From the NCBI GenBank assembly GCA_026018925.1, contig JAKSZU010000012.1, positions 28,385,814 to 28,449,813 of the forward strand: a stretch of DNA of 64,000 nt, read 5' to 3'. Source of the stretch: Tupaia tana (Eukaryota; Chordata; Mammalia; Scandentia; Tupaiidae). The notes below the pieces were generated by a model. The model was not told where the DNA came from, did not search any database, and was given only the letters and a program-made list of their open reading frames with translations. Every line of letters starts with the position of its first letter. Position 1 is the stretch's first letter. Below, piece after piece: positions 34,303-46,535 of this stretch. The position numbers were made by a program, and so were the translations under genes.

Positions 34303-35277
34303 TCATGAACCCAGATTGGAGGGATCAAAAAAGCAGCGCATCAGCAAACTCCATATTCTCTCCCGCATTTGTTTAGTCCTCACGCCATAGATGATGGGGT
34401 TTAGAGTGGGTGGGATGATCAGGTACAAGTCAGCTAACAGCACTTGGGTGTGCAAGGACACTATGTCCTGCCCTTGCCAGGATACACAAACAGATATCAT
34501 CCCAGGTAGGTAGTACAGAGCCATAACCGCTACATGAGAGCCACAAGTGCTTAATGCTTTCACCTGAGCACTCTTTGAGGAAAGACCAAACACTGCCCTG
34601 AGAATCAGGACATAGGAGACAGCAATGAAGGCTACATCAGAACCCACAATAACGGAGGAACTAATCAGGCTGTAGAGACTGCTGGGCAAGGGATCAGCAC
34701 ATGCTAACTTGGCCACAGCTATGTGCTCACAGTAGGAATGGAGGACCACATTGGAGCCACAGAAAGGCAGATGGCTCACCATCCAACTCAATGGAGTCAT
34801 GGCTATGACAGCTCTGACGGTGACGATCACACTCATTAGCAGCATCACTCGAAGTGTGAGAATTCTCTTGTAGTGTAGGGGTTTGCAGATGGCTACATAG
34901 CGGTCAAAAGCCATGGCCAGTAGCAGCCCTGACTCCACAGCTGTGGCTGAATGAACAAAATACATCTGAGTGAAACATCCATTAAAGCTGATGGAGCTGT
35001 CTCTGGAACAGAAAATGCTCACCATCTTGGGTACCACTGAGGAGGCCATAAGAACGTCCACAGCAGCCAGAACACACAGGAAGCAGTACATGGGCTCTTG
35101 TAAAGAAGAATCCATCCAGATGACAGTCATGATGAGGGTGTTTCCTAACAGGGCTATGGTATACATGGCACTGAGTGAGATAGCCAGCCAAAGATGTGAC
35201 GACTGCAAACCTGGGATTCCCACAAGGACAAAGGTGTCAGGGGTTTCCACTGTATAGTTGTAGGATGGTCCCAGCAT
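34303..35277 (-). CDS. OR52I-like: OR52I-like olfactory receptor, copy 3
   Basis: Intact class I olfactory receptor. I take the start at 35277, giving 324 residues (MLGPSYNYT...), with glycosylation site NYT at 7-9, EPMY, MAFDRYVAIC, SYCEH, KALSTCGSH and NPIIY. The frame is open a further 21 codons to an ATG at 35340. That extension spans a good splice acceptor on the minus strand (tatcag/gaaag, boundary 35297/35296) preceded by a T-rich tract. Copies 1 and 2 have a stop in the equivalent stretch, so the longer 345-residue form is probably intron read-through. I recall that the human OR52I2 reference protein also has an N-terminal extension, so the longer form is not excluded. Private changes in TM5 (SLISSSVIVG) set it apart from the other three copies. 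Confidence 0.94.
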   Translation of the reverse strand: MLGPSYNYTVETPDTFVLVGIPGLQSSHLWLAISLSAMYTIALLGNTLIMTVIWMDSSLQEPMYCFLCVLAAVDVLMASSVVPKMVSIFCSRDSSISFNGCFTQMYFVHSATAVESGLLLAMAFDRYVAICKPLHYKRILTLRVMLLMSVIVTVRAVIAMTPLSWMVSHLPFCGSNVVLHSYCEHIAVAKLACADPLPSSLYSLISSSVIVGSDVAFIAVSYVLILRAVFGLSSKSAQVKALSTCGSHVAVMALYYLPGMISVCVSWQGQDIVSLHTQVLLADLYLIIPPTLNPIIYGVRTKQMRERIWSLLMRCFFDPSNLGS

Positions 35278-36177
35278 TGCAGCTGAGACTTCTTTCCTGA
35301 TAACACATAAAAAATGCAGTTCTGTAAGATTTGTCTCCATCTGTGGTGTTGGAAAAGCCTGGTGGTATTCTTAGCCTGCTGGTATGTTAGATATGGAAAA
35401 CTGCATAAAAGTATCCTTTTCTACCCCGCAATCTCCTCTGTTTCTTTGCCTTACAAATTTCTATTTATCATTCAAGAATGAGTCTATGTATTTTCATCTT
35501 TGAAGTGTCTTCTCATCTCTCTCTTCTCTATTCTGTGCCTAAGCTAAATTAGGGACCTCTCTTCTGAACTTCCAGGGAATCTTCTATTCTAATCTCTGAA
35601 GGACTATACTGACAATTATAATACTCTACCTAAGATTTTATTAAATGTACTCAAGCATATGTCTCCTCTTTATGGCCTTAAACAAAGGTATGAGTCATAC
35701 CTTTGGTACACAAGTCTATAAAAAGAATATAGACTTTTATAGACCCATTGTAGTAAACAGTTTCCACAGAATAATTAGTATAGAATCAGAGGATAGAATT
35801 TGTTTTTTTTAATCTCTGTACGTTTTCTTGCTTAATACTTGTTAATGAAATAAGAAACTGTGAGATCAAACATGTCACATTTTGTAATCTTAGTATTGCG
35901 CCTTGACAAAACATGTATGAAGTATTCTTGTGATTGAAGAAATTCATTCAATCAAGGGAAAAAAACATTTTAACTTTCCATAGGTGATAGCAAATTGTGG
36001 AGAAATATTTATAATCCTATATTCTCTTCCAGCTTCGATTTCCTATATTTATTAAATAAATATAAAAATAAAACTCAGCGATAGACATAAATGAGCCACT
36101 TCCCAATAAGTTTTTTATAATAACTTTTATATAGCTCTTTCTCTCTTCATAATAAACTACCAGGACAATACAGATAC

Positions 36178-36326
36178 ATTCATGCCCAAAATCCTTATGG
36201 AATGGACAAATGAAGAGATTGTGGTGTGACTCATATTCCATTGTTGGGTACTTTCTCCCTCTCCCTTTCCCTCTCTCTTTTTCTCTGGTGAGTGCATATA
36301 CTTTCTGTCAATTAAAAATTTTTAAA
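36178..36326 (+). mobile_element. tRNA-derived SINE, 3' half
   Basis: Begins at cattcatgcccaaaatcc and runs through the CT-rich body; the head is missing. Confidence 0.78.
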
Positions 36327-36378
36327 GAGAGACAGAAAGAAAGCAAAGCTTTTTCTTTTTTTTTTCTTTCTTTCTCTG

Positions 36379-36647
36379 TTTTTTTTTTTTTTTTTAGAGA
36401 GAGATTTTTGCTATAGGGTGCATGTACTCACCAGAGAGAGAGACAGAGAGACAAAGGGAGAAATCACTTCTCACGGGGGATGGCCATGCAGCACTCCCTT
36501 CTCCCTTCTCCTCCATTATCCTCTTGGGATTTCGGGCATGGCTCAGATGCTCCTCATGTCGAGTTTTAGGCCACCGGTCTGACACTCCAACCGCAGTTGA
36601 CTACATGAGGATCCAGGGACACAACCATTCCACCATCTGCTGGTCTC
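36379..36647 (-). mobile_element. tRNA-derived SINE
   Basis: Minus-strand copy from a T run through gatttttgctatagggtgc to ccatctgctggtctc. Confidence 0.88.
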
Positions 36648-37399
36648 AGCAAAGCACTTTTTAATGAGCACAGTATGTGCCAGTACTATGTTGAGAAGCA
36701 TAATACTCATAATCTGAGCGTGTTTCCCCCTTTATAAAACAGGAAAAACATCATTTTATGTAAAACAGTTGGCATAATTTTACCATGATAAATTATTTAT
36801 CCCCATTGAAAATATTAACAATTTGAGATTCAAGTCCAAGTCTTTTAAGCTATGCCTCTTAGGTGTTCATCAGTCCCAAAACTGATAATCATGAAAAAGG
36901 AGTATGGATGCCACAAAAACTGTTAGGTGCCTCATTCAACCAATTTTATTAAGACAAAGAGAACTAACACTCTGCACAGCCAGGAGCTGAGCTCCAACAT
37001 TCGCTCATTGATTTCTGTAACTATCACATTCCTCTTTCATCTGCCTCATTCCAGGGTTACCATATTATATGTTTTGTAATAGCCTGGTAATATAAACCTG
37101 AATGTAAAAAGTCAATATTAAACATATGTAATTCATGTGTGATATCCCTTTAGTTACTTTCCCATTAGGAGGCCTAGTTGCCTTTATTTAAAATGGTGTT
37201 TGACCGCAGGCACCCTAATCACCTGGTAACACTCCATACAAGGGCCCTTCTTTCTCCTGTGGTATCACTCAGCCTTGGGAGATGATGTTGGCTGGACTCG
37301 TTATGAAACTCCCAGTTTCTCTTATTTGAACACAGCATAGGAAAGCATACTTTATGTACCCTACTCAAAATGTGTCTGGTCCTACACCCTCAGGAGTCA

Positions 37400-37645
37400 G
37401 GACAGCATTGGTTCTAGATTCCTGCTTCCTAGACTGAAACCCACTCTGTCACTTCCTAGCTATTTTACCTCGGTCAAACTATGCAAACTCTCCAGGCCTT
37501 AATTTGCTTACTGGTAGCATGGAGGTAGTCCCTACATCACAGAGATGCTTTGAGATTTAAACAAGAAAATATGTAAAAGTGCTTGGCATAATGCTAGGTA
37601 GGTGGGTACTCAATCAAAAGTAGAAAATAAAACAATAAATAACTG
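37400..37645 (+). mobile_element. MIR
   Basis: cctcggtcaaactatgcaaac, ctacatcacagagatgc and gtgcttggcataatgc match the MIR consensus order. Confidence 0.75.
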
Positions 37646-37723
37646 AGGCCGGCAGGTGGTGTGGTGTATAAGGGGTTAGACTCCCACATGGTAGACCATG
37701 GTTAAAGTCCCAGACCTGGAGGC

Positions 37724-37781
<58 letters not shown>

Positions 37782-37832
37782 TCCCCCCACTCTGGTGAGT
37801 AGGTATGCCCTGTAGCAAATTAAATAATAAAA
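37646..37832 (+). mobile_element. tRNA-derived SINE, internally deleted, with CT expansion
   Basis: tRNA head joined directly to a CT run of about 60 bp (37726-37788). Confidence 0.83.
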
Positions 37833-40049
37833 ATGATAAATAAAATTAATTTTAAAAAAAAGAGATACTATTTTCTCTGCTTAATCCTATAGTTCTAGAC
37901 TATTCCAAATGACATACTAAAATCGGTTTGACTTGGAGGTCAAATTTTAGAAAGGAACCTATCCTGCATTGACTGAATCTTTTCTCTAATCTTCCCATGA
38001 CCTGCCCTGGAAGACACTGTACCTGGTAGTTGTACACAGCAAGGTTCTTCTCATCCAACTGTGACAAGGTACTTTTCCATTATATCTCAGTTCTCGAGTT
38101 TAGAGTATTGTTTTGCTTGCTTGCTTTTTATTCTTCTTTATCATTTATGTTGAAAGGTCTCCCTTTTATTTGCCTACACTGCATAAGACCTCTTTTGCAA
38201 TGTAATAACTCATGCCAATTAAAATTAGATTAAGGGTGGAGTGGAAGTGGCTATAACAAATATCTTCTATTCAGGCTAAATTGCTGATTCAGCTGCTTTT
38301 CCCATTACTATCTTATTTTGATTTCAATTCCTAGGAGCATAAACATGCATCTTGGTACCATACCATGACTCATCCCAAGTATGAACCAGACTATATTAAG
38401 TAAAGTTGATACTTTCCTCAAACCATCGTTCCTTAATATTTCACTTCTTAAGGCCTCAACCTAATTGGTCACCACACCAATTGTATGGTTTGTGTTAACA
38501 GTAGTTATATACATCCCAAGAACTGTTTCTTAGGTGTTCATGTAGTCTTTAATGAAGGGTGCTTATTTGCCAAACTCAAGACTAACCTGCCTTAATCTAT
38601 CACTTCATGTTCCTCCCCTCAATAGTGGGCGCCCAAGCTAAGAAGCTGGCATAGCCCTACCCTGGAGACTATCTCTACCTAGCCCTTTGGCATTTCTTCA
38701 TCAGGGTCCTGGTCACTTATATTTCTCCTGAAATATTAGATAGATTGGACTGATGGAAATGTGTGCTCAGGATCTAATCTATTGTAGTAGACTCTCTCTA
38801 TTGATCACACCTAGATGAGCACTCCCCTGGTTCTTACTCCAAACCATGGGGCATACATTTTCTCCTTCTTTTTATCTCCTGGAGAACACTTCTCTCACTG
38901 AGTCCACACCCAGGAGCCAGCAGAAGCCTTAGTGGGAGTCCTCTGGAGTTTTCTAAAATCAAAAATTTCTTGGTAAATGATGACAAATTGTGTTATGCAT
39001 TGTAGGGGGAAAAAAGGAAAATTTTTTAAATAAGGGAAAATTTAAAACATAAATAAAGACCTACAAACATGAGAAATCCTATATAATGGAACAAACTGAA
39101 CCTGAGTGAAATAATAAGTTCCAGTTCATGGTCAGATTTTAAGAACCCTCCTGCGTACAGCCATTGGGCCATTTCCTTTCAGTGACAGATCATGAGAAAT
39201 ACAGAAAACTCACAAAGCAGACTGGAAGAAAATGGTGAAAAATAAAATCAAGACAATTTTAAGACTTACTACACGTGTTCTTGGAGCCACAAACTCAGGG
39301 AGGAAGCATCAATGCTTAAAGAGTTAAAGTAAAACCTGAGCACCCATTACACTTCCATAACGAATACAGGATGTGTGAGAATTTTTCCTTCCTATCTAAA
39401 GGATGGGGACTACATAAATCAAATCAGAGTTGTGTTAACAGTAAAAAGTACTAATGCATAACTCATCTGAATGGAGTCTTTGTTTATGATAACCATGTGC
39501 AGGTCTCAGTGTCCCCCACTCCAACCAAACATGCTCCCAATCAGCCCTATTTCTTTTTTCCTATCACTTCCCATTGATTCCTGAAGACTGTCTCTTCAAC
39601 ATCCTAAGGTTACTTTAGATTTCCCTCTTTGCTTTAAACCAGAATAGTTACATGTACCAGTTCCCTGTCTCACCTTCCTCTCCTCATCATTTCCAGAAGA
39701 TCTTGGTATCAACAACAATGGCCATATCTGGATGCCTCTTTATAGTCAGCTTATCTCCTCCTTTCTGAGGGGACTCTGGTCTTGAAACTGCATCAGCCCA
39801 ACACCAAACCCCCATGTCAGTTACATCTCTGGAGTATAGTCTATTTAGTTTTTTCTCATGTTCTATATCTGCAAGTATACATTTCTTTCCCTTAAAACAA
39901 TGAGGATATCTGCAGCAGCCTTCAGGAGGAAAAGAAATGACAAAAAGATAAAATATGAACTTATGTACACTTATGAAACAGAATATTTTCCTTTCCAATG
40001 ACCTCCCTTAGAAGCCCTGCTTCTCCCTTCGGTAACCCAACATCCTGCC

Positions 40050-40078
40050 TTTTCCCTGGACACCCTGACTTCCCTTGG
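40050..40078 (-). promoter_or_regulatory. Invariant 29-bp block, unit 3
   Basis: Same block, 4.8 kb upstream of receptor copy 3. Sequence around it differs from units 1 and 2 at many sites, yet this block is unchanged. Confidence 0.35.
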
Positions 40079-40817
40079 TCTCTATACAACCACCAATCAC
40101 CATAAATCCTCCTGAGACTGGGTTTGCTTTGTTTTCTAGCCCTGGGGATTTCCAGATGGCAGGATGAGACGGATGCTTAGTGACTGAAGAGTCTTTGTTT
40201 CCTCAAGTCCTCAGAGGATACCTAAATGTGAGACTAAGAATATAGAATGTATCTTGAAAGGAAAGCCAAAGGCCCAAAATTGGTGAGATTTGTGAAAGCC
40301 TGCTTTGTGCCAGACACGCTCATCGGTGTTTTTCAATGATAACCTCATGCAGTCTTTACAACCTTCTAAATTAATTGCTGTTATGACAGCTACATATAGA
40401 TGTTTTTCAATTTAATCAACATAGTCAATTCTTCAGGTCATTCGTGGAGTAAAATAGTATGACTTCTCAAATGGAAATCTTATCAAATGTGTCTAACAAC
40501 TTAATGCAATTGTTTTCTTTTCATAGTATGGGTTTTCAAGGAGAAAAGATTTGTTTGTGTATTTGTTGTTATTTAGTGTGTTTTCTTTACTGTTCTTTGG
40601 GGCTTCAGTGCATCATTATCGGGTTTTTAAGATAGTGCTTCATCCTCTCCCAGCATTCAGCAATAGAATATAGTCTCAGTAGCTAAAACACTTTAATATT
40701 AGCAAAAAGTATGAATGCTAAATTGTTAAGCAGCAAGTCCAGCTGAAAGAATTAATGTGTAAGTACTGCTATACCCAGGACTACAGCTTCAGCAGCACCT
40801 AGAATAGCCACTTAAAA

Positions 40818-40976
40818 TAAAATTCAGTATTTTAAAATTTCGAAAGTTGTTTGTAAACTGTCAAGAATTATGGAGTATGAGCTAAAATTTTTTGCTATGT
40901 AAAGTAAATGTTTGTGGGAAAAATGTAAAAATAAAATAAATAAATGAAAGAAAAAAATGTAAAAAAAAGAAAAAGA
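40818..40976 (+). mobile_element. L1 3'UTR fragment, recent
   Basis: About 95% like the 3' end of the young L1 (gtaaactgtcaagaattatg, gagctaaaattttttgc), with an A-rich tail. Severely 5'-truncated copy. Confidence 0.85.
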
Positions 40977-41139
40977 AAAGAGGAAAAAAATTATAGACTT
41001 AGAAATGTATTGAGTATATTTTTAAAGTACTTACTATATGTCAGATATTGTGTTATGTAATTTCTACTCATGATTTTATTTTCCCTTTAATATTTTCTGT
41101 GAATTAACATTGCTTCCCCTACATAAAAAGAAAATAATT

Positions 41140-41392
41140 GGGACAACTGAAGGGATGGTAGTTAAAGCAGCTGAATCCCACATGGTCAATTGCCCATTTT
41201 TGAATCCAGATCTGGCAGCTTGAGAAACACACTGAGCATGTGTACAAGGGCCCAAAATCTCAAAAGGAGAGAAAAATAGAAGAGAAGGTATTGTGGTGTG
41301 ACCATTCCCCATAGAGAGTGCTTTGTCACTGTCCCTCCCTGTCTTTCTGTCTCACATGCACACGAGCTGTGATGATATTTTTTTTAAAAGAA
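41140..41392 (+). mobile_element. tRNA-derived SINE, old
   Basis: Strongly diverged copy; head ggacaactgaagggatggtag, CT-rich body and A tail recognisable. Confidence 0.8.
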
Positions 41393-41915
41393 GGGAGAAA
41401 AAAGAAAGAAAATGTTAAGTCTTACATGTAATAACTACCCATCAACTCAGTTTCACCTTGTATTTTTGAATCTTAACACCATTAGGACATTATCTTTTTA
41501 TTAAAATTATCAAATGCACCAGAGTCAAATATATGTATCTCTCACATATGTGATTTCTTTTTTTAAAACACACACTGATTACTCAATATTAGATTTTCTG
41601 AAAATGGAAAACAAAACAATCCTGTAAGTACCCAGTATCCTGGAGAAGAGTAGAAATATTTCAACTTCTGTATCCATATTGTTATCTATCAACCTTTTCA
41701 TCCCAGAGCACACTCCTAAGAGGTACCCACACACAAAAATAAAAGACCTGTGCTGTATACGGTCCCTCTCTTTTGTGTCTTAAAGTTGTGTTACAAGAGC
41801 AGGACTAGAATGCAAAACATAAAAAAAAAAAAAAAAAAAAAAAGTCCAAACCAAACTAATCTTGACTTAGCTTTAATTTCTTAAAACAAAAAACTGGGGG
41901 GGAGGTGGCAGGTAG

Positions 41916-42169
41916 GGGACACCAGCAGGTGGAGTGGAGGTTAATGTGCTGGGCTCCCACATGGCCAACCACGGTTTAATTCTCAGACCTGGCAGCTTGA
42001 GAATCATGACAGACACATACGTATGTGTGCCCCAAATCCCAGAAGGACAATGGAGAAGAAGGGATTATAGTGTGGCCATCCCCCTAGGTGGTTTCTCACT
42101 TTCCCTCCCACTGTCTCTTTCTGTCTCTCTCTGGCAAATGCACTTGCCCTATGGCAAAAACCTAAAAAA

Positions 42170-42205
<36 letters not shown>

Positions 42206-42208
42206 AAA
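41916..42208 (+). mobile_element. tRNA-derived SINE with AAAT tail
   Basis: Full-length copy ending in about ten AAAT units (42166-42205). Confidence 0.88.
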
Positions 42209-42969
42209 AGAAAATGTTTGTAATCAATACACTAACTCCAACTAGGTTAACAATAGAAGATGAAAGAACATAAAACTACTTTATAGGACTTACTAACAAG
42301 GAAGTTCCTGGGTGTCAAAAGTGAATTGAAAGAACAGAACCAGAAACTCACTGTCTTCATCCTTTCTTGCCAATTGGCTTCCCTTGCTACACAGTTTCTC
42401 TTTGCAGGCTCAAATGTCGGAAAAAGTTCACCATCATTGACGTGAAGTATATATCTTCTCAGATAAACTGGGATTTATTTTAATTAGAGAAAGACTGTGG
42501 TGTAATCATGAGCACATGACCCAAATGGAATAGATTCATCAATGGGCAACAGAGTAATATACTAACAGTTTCTTTTATATAAAACTTGACAGGGGGTTTG
42601 GGTCTTAGAAAACCAACCAGATTTGTAAGTTGTGGTGAAAGTACCAAACAGGTTGCTTCATTGAAAGATAGACTGGTAGGATATTTTAATAGAAATAAGC
42701 ATCTGAAGATAAGGAAAGAATAATTGCAATTATATATTCTCTGCCCAAGCTTATCTCTGATTCAGATATTAGTTGATTGAAAGTATTAATAATGTAGTAA
42801 CATACAGTTATTTCATTCATATTCTTGCTGGAAATCTGAAAGATTTGCAATGAAACCCTTTAAAACGTTTTCTTACAATTCATATAGTTCCACGTAAATT
42901 AAACAAGGTCATGAATCTCTAAAGCAATTTTGAAGGTGGCAGGAATAGTCATAAACGTACACTTTGTGT

Positions 42970-43944
42970 TCATGAACTCAGATTGGAGTGGTCAAAGAAG
43001 CAGCGCATCAGCAAACTCCATATCCTTTGTCGTATTTGTTTGGTCCTTATGCCATAGATGATGGGGTTTAGAGTGGGTGGGATGATCAGGTACAAGTCAG
43101 CTAACAGCACTTGGGTGTGCAAGGACACTATGTCCTGCCCTTGCCAAGATACACAGATAGATACCATCCCAGGTAGATAGAACAAAGCCATAACCACCAC
43201 ATGGGAGCCACAAGTGCTTAATGCTTTCACCTGAGCACTCTTTGAGGAAAGACCAAACACTGCCCTGAGAATCAGGACATAGGAGGCAGCAATGAAGGCT
43301 ACATCAGAACCCACAATAATGGAGGAACCAATGAGACTGTAGAGACTGCTGGGCAAGGGGTCAGCACATGCTAACTTAGCCACAGCTATGTGCTCACAGT
43401 AGGAATGGAGGACCACATTGGAGCCACAGAAAGGCAAATGGCTCATTATCCAACTCAATGGAGTCATGGCTATGACAGCTCTGACGGTGACGATCACACT
43501 CATTAGCAGCATCACTCGAAGTGTGAGAATTCTCTTGTAGTGTAGGGGTTTGCAGATGGCTACATAGCGGTCAAAAGCCATGGCCAGTAGCAACCCTGAC
43601 TCCACAGCTGTGGCTGAATGAACAAAATACATCTGAGCGAAACATCCATTAAAGCTGATGGAGCTGTCTCTGGAACAGAAGATGATCACCATCTTGGGTA
43701 CCACTGAGGAGGACATAAGAACGTCCACAGCAGCCAGAACACACAGGAAGCAGTACATGGGCTCTTGTAAAGAAGAATCCACCCAGATGACGGTCATGAT
43801 GAGGGTGTTTCCTAACAGGGCTATTGTATACATGGCACTGAGTGAGATAGCCAGCCAAAGATGTGACGACTGCAAACCTGGGATTCCCACAAGGACAAAG
43901 GTGTCAGGGGTTTCCACTGTATAGTTGTAGGATGTCCCCAGCAT
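42970..43944 (-). CDS. OR52I-like: OR52I-like olfactory receptor, copy 4
   Basis: Intact 324-residue class I olfactory receptor from the ATG at 43944. An in-frame ATG at 44007 would give 345 residues but reads across a likely splice acceptor (boundary 43964/43963), as in copy 3. Family motifs are complete: NYT at 7-9, EPMY at 61-64, MAFDRYVAIC, SYCEH, KALSTCGSH and NPIIY. The N-terminal half resembles copy 3 (MLG.SYNYTVETPDTF, LLMSVIVTVRAV). It differs at several sites, such as VDSS for MDSS in the first intracellular loop, ILSHL-like TM4 end changes, and TKQIRQR for TKQMRER. Its upstream spacer is interrupted by an old L1 at 44.77-48.44 kb, so the putative promoter region is about 7.5 kb away. 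Confidence 0.95.
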   Translation of the reverse strand: MLGTSYNYTVETPDTFVLVGIPGLQSSHLWLAISLSAMYTIALLGNTLIMTVIWVDSSLQEPMYCFLCVLAAVDVLMSSSVVPKMVIIFCSRDSSISFNGCFAQMYFVHSATAVESGLLLAMAFDRYVAICKPLHYKRILTLRVMLLMSVIVTVRAVIAMTPLSWIMSHLPFCGSNVVLHSYCEHIAVAKLACADPLPSSLYSLIGSSIIVGSDVAFIAASYVLILRAVFGLSSKSAQVKALSTCGSHVVVMALFYLPGMVSICVSWQGQDIVSLHTQVLLADLYLIIPPTLNPIIYGIRTKQIRQRIWSLLMRCFFDHSNLSS

Positions 43945-45977
43945 TGCAGCTGAGACTTCTTTCCTGATAACACATAAAAAATGCAGTTCTGTAAGATTTG
44001 TCTCCATCTGTGGTGCTGTAAAAGCCTGGCGGTATTCTCAGACTGCTGGTATGTTAGATATGGAAAACTGCATAAAAATTATCTTTTTTCTATCTTGAAA
44101 TCTCTTCTATTTCTTTGTCTTACAAATTTCTATTCCTCATTCAAGCATGTGTCTATGAATTTTCACCTTTGAGGTGTCTTCTCATTTCTCTCTCCTCCTC
44201 TGTCCTGTGTTTCAACTAAATTAGGTACCTCTCTTCTGAACTTACAGGGAATCTTTTCTTCTGATCTCTGAGGAACTGTACTTACAATTCTATAATCAAG
44301 TTAAGATTTTACTAAATGTTCTCCTGTATCCCTCCTGTTCCTGGCCTCATATAAAGTGTATGACTCGTAACTGAGGCATACATGTGTATAAACTAGGATA
44401 TGTATATTTGTTGTAGTAAGCAGTTTCCACAGAATAACTGATAATTCAAAGGATAGAATCTTTGAATCCGTCTTTTATATCTGTATGCTTAGTTGCTAAT
44501 GCTTAATAAATGTTAATGAAATAAAGAACTTCTTGAGGTCAAACATGTCACATTTTGTTACTTAGTATTGTGCCTTCATAAACATGAGTGAATCATCCTT
44601 GCAGTTAAAAAAAATATATTCATGGGTTCAGGAATATAATGTGATCAGAAAAAAATTATCACTTTCCATAGGTAATAGTGAATTCTCTAGAAATATTTAT
44701 TATCCTATCTTCTCCATCTTTCAAACTAATTTTTCTATTTTTAATTAATAAACATGAAAGTAAGTCTTTGGCTGCTGTATGAACCTAGCACGTACTCTAG
44801 TAGACTTGGGCCTGGTCTTGGCAGGCCTCTTCTTGTGAATGCAACCCCATGCCCTGGAATTGTCTTTGGAACCTGTGACATTGTGTATACACAATGCTGC
44901 CAGCTGCTTGGACTCAACCCATCCAGTAGATTTGGTCCTGGTCACAGTAGGCCTCTTCTCCTAAGTGCATCCCTAGCTCCTGGGGTTATCTGGAATTTGC
45001 AGCATTCTGGCCCATGCACTGCCCAAAACTGATCATCTTCACTAAGTTATATCTCCTTAGCTTGTTCCCACCTCATCAGGAGCTGATCATTTGGTAGAGG
45101 AGCCAACCACCTGAAGTTACACGTGTAAGCTTTATCTTCTCTGACCCAGGAAACACAACCATCAAATAAGAAGACACCTGAGAACTAAGGGTGAAATTCC
45201 CTCTTTCAATTCTACAGAATCTACTCCAGTAAATAGAAAAAAAAAAAAAAAAAGTGAATGCTGCATCACATGACCAAAAACCAGTGCAGAGATTGAAGAA
45301 ACATGAGAAAACAAAGGGGTAGTTCTCCCCCTGGTGAGCACAGTAGCCTCTCACCAATGATGGACAGCACAAAAGAATGAACAGAAATGTCAAGAAAAGA
45401 ATTCTGAACATTCAGAGTGACAAAACGCAGTAAGATACAAGAGAAAACAGACAATCACATCCAGAAAATGGGAAAAATCATTCCAGGATATACAAAAGGA
45501 ATTCCATAAAGAGATAGAAACTCTTAAAAAAAAATCAAACAGAACTTCTGCAAATGAAGAATATAATACAAGAAATTTAAATCTCCCTAGAAAGCATTAA
45601 CAGCAGATTGGACCATGCAGAAGAAAGAATTTCTCAACTTGAAGACAAAGTCTCCAACATAGACCAAACCACCAAAAAGAATGAAAAAATAACCAAAGAA
45701 AAATGAGCATAACATACAGGAAATTCTAGACACATGAAATGCCCAAATATCCATAAAATGTGTATTCCAGAAGGTGGAAAAGCTGGTAAATGCATGGAAA
45801 ACCTCTTTCATGAAATACTATCTGAAGACCTAAATCTAGAGAAAGGGAGAAATTTAGATTCAAGAAATAAAAAACTTCAAATAGAATCAACATAAAAATG
45901 ATCCTCCCCCCGGCACATCATAGCCAGCTTGGTAAAAATCAATGACAAAAACATTATTGTAAAAGTGGCAAGAGAGA

Positions 45978-46242
45978 GGGACCAGCAGTTAGGGTAATGG
46001 CTATGTCGCTGGACTCCCACGTCGTTGACCGCAGTTCGAGTCCCGGACCCGGTGGCTTAAAACTCACGCCGGGCGCGTGTGCATGTGTGCCCAAGATCCC
46101 GAGAGGAGAATGGAGGAGAAGGGATTGCGGCGTGGCCATTCCCCCTGGAGAGTGATTTCTCGCTTTCTGTCTCTGTCTGTCTCTGTTTGGCGAGCACACA
46201 CGCCTTATAGCAAAAAAACCTCTCCAAAAAAAAAAAGAAAAA
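45978..46242 (+). mobile_element. Young tRNA-derived SINE inside the old L1
   Basis: CpG-intact plus-strand copy that shows the family best: gggaccagcagttagggtaa, B box agttcgagtcccgg, then the CT body and A tail. Target duplication aaaagtggcaagagaga (45961-45977) / aaaagtggcaaaagaga (46243-46259). Confidence 0.94.
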
Positions 46243-46535
46243 AAAAGTGGCAAAAGAGAAATGTCAAGTTATTTATGAAGGTTTTCCTATTAGGCTAACA
46301 TCAGACCTCTCAACTGAAACAATGCAGATAAGAATGGGTTGACGTATTTCAATCATTAAGAAAAAGTTTTCAACTAAAAATACTATACTTGGTAAGAATA
46401 TCTTTCAAATGAAAAAAACAAATAAAATCATTCTTAGATAAACAAAAACTGAAAGTATTCACTAATACTAGACCAGCTCTTCAAGAAGTACAGAAGAGAG
46501 CATTATATCAGGAAAAATAAAGACAGACAAAAATA

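Larger units (their letters stand above)
15600..34582. repeat. Segmental tandem duplication, right copy (with L1 insertion)
   Basis: Second copy of the 2.6-15.6 kb segment, enlarged by the L1 at 24864-30787 and by an AAAT expansion near 24.5 kb. Both ends lie in OR52I coding sequence, which points to homologous unequal crossing over. Confidence 0.93.
35297..40810. other. Upstream spacer of OR unit 3
   Basis: Non-coding, paralogous to the spacers of units 1, 2 and 4 but clearly more diverged. Holds three SINEs (36178, 36379, 37646), MIR fossils (37400-37640 plus; 40290-40400 minus), and the invariant block at 40050. The stretch 37833-40049 shows only paralogy to the other spacers; 40560-40810 shows nothing recognisable. 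Confidence 0.7.
40977..42969. other. Downstream flank of OR unit 4
   Basis: Non-coding, paralogous to 593-2326 and 13.73-15.32 kb. Two SINEs inserted. No gene seen. Confidence 0.7.

Noticed and set aside
45974..46060. Functional tRNA gene (good A and B boxes)
   Set aside because: There is no cloverleaf anticodon arm, and the sequence continues into a SINE body with target-site duplications.
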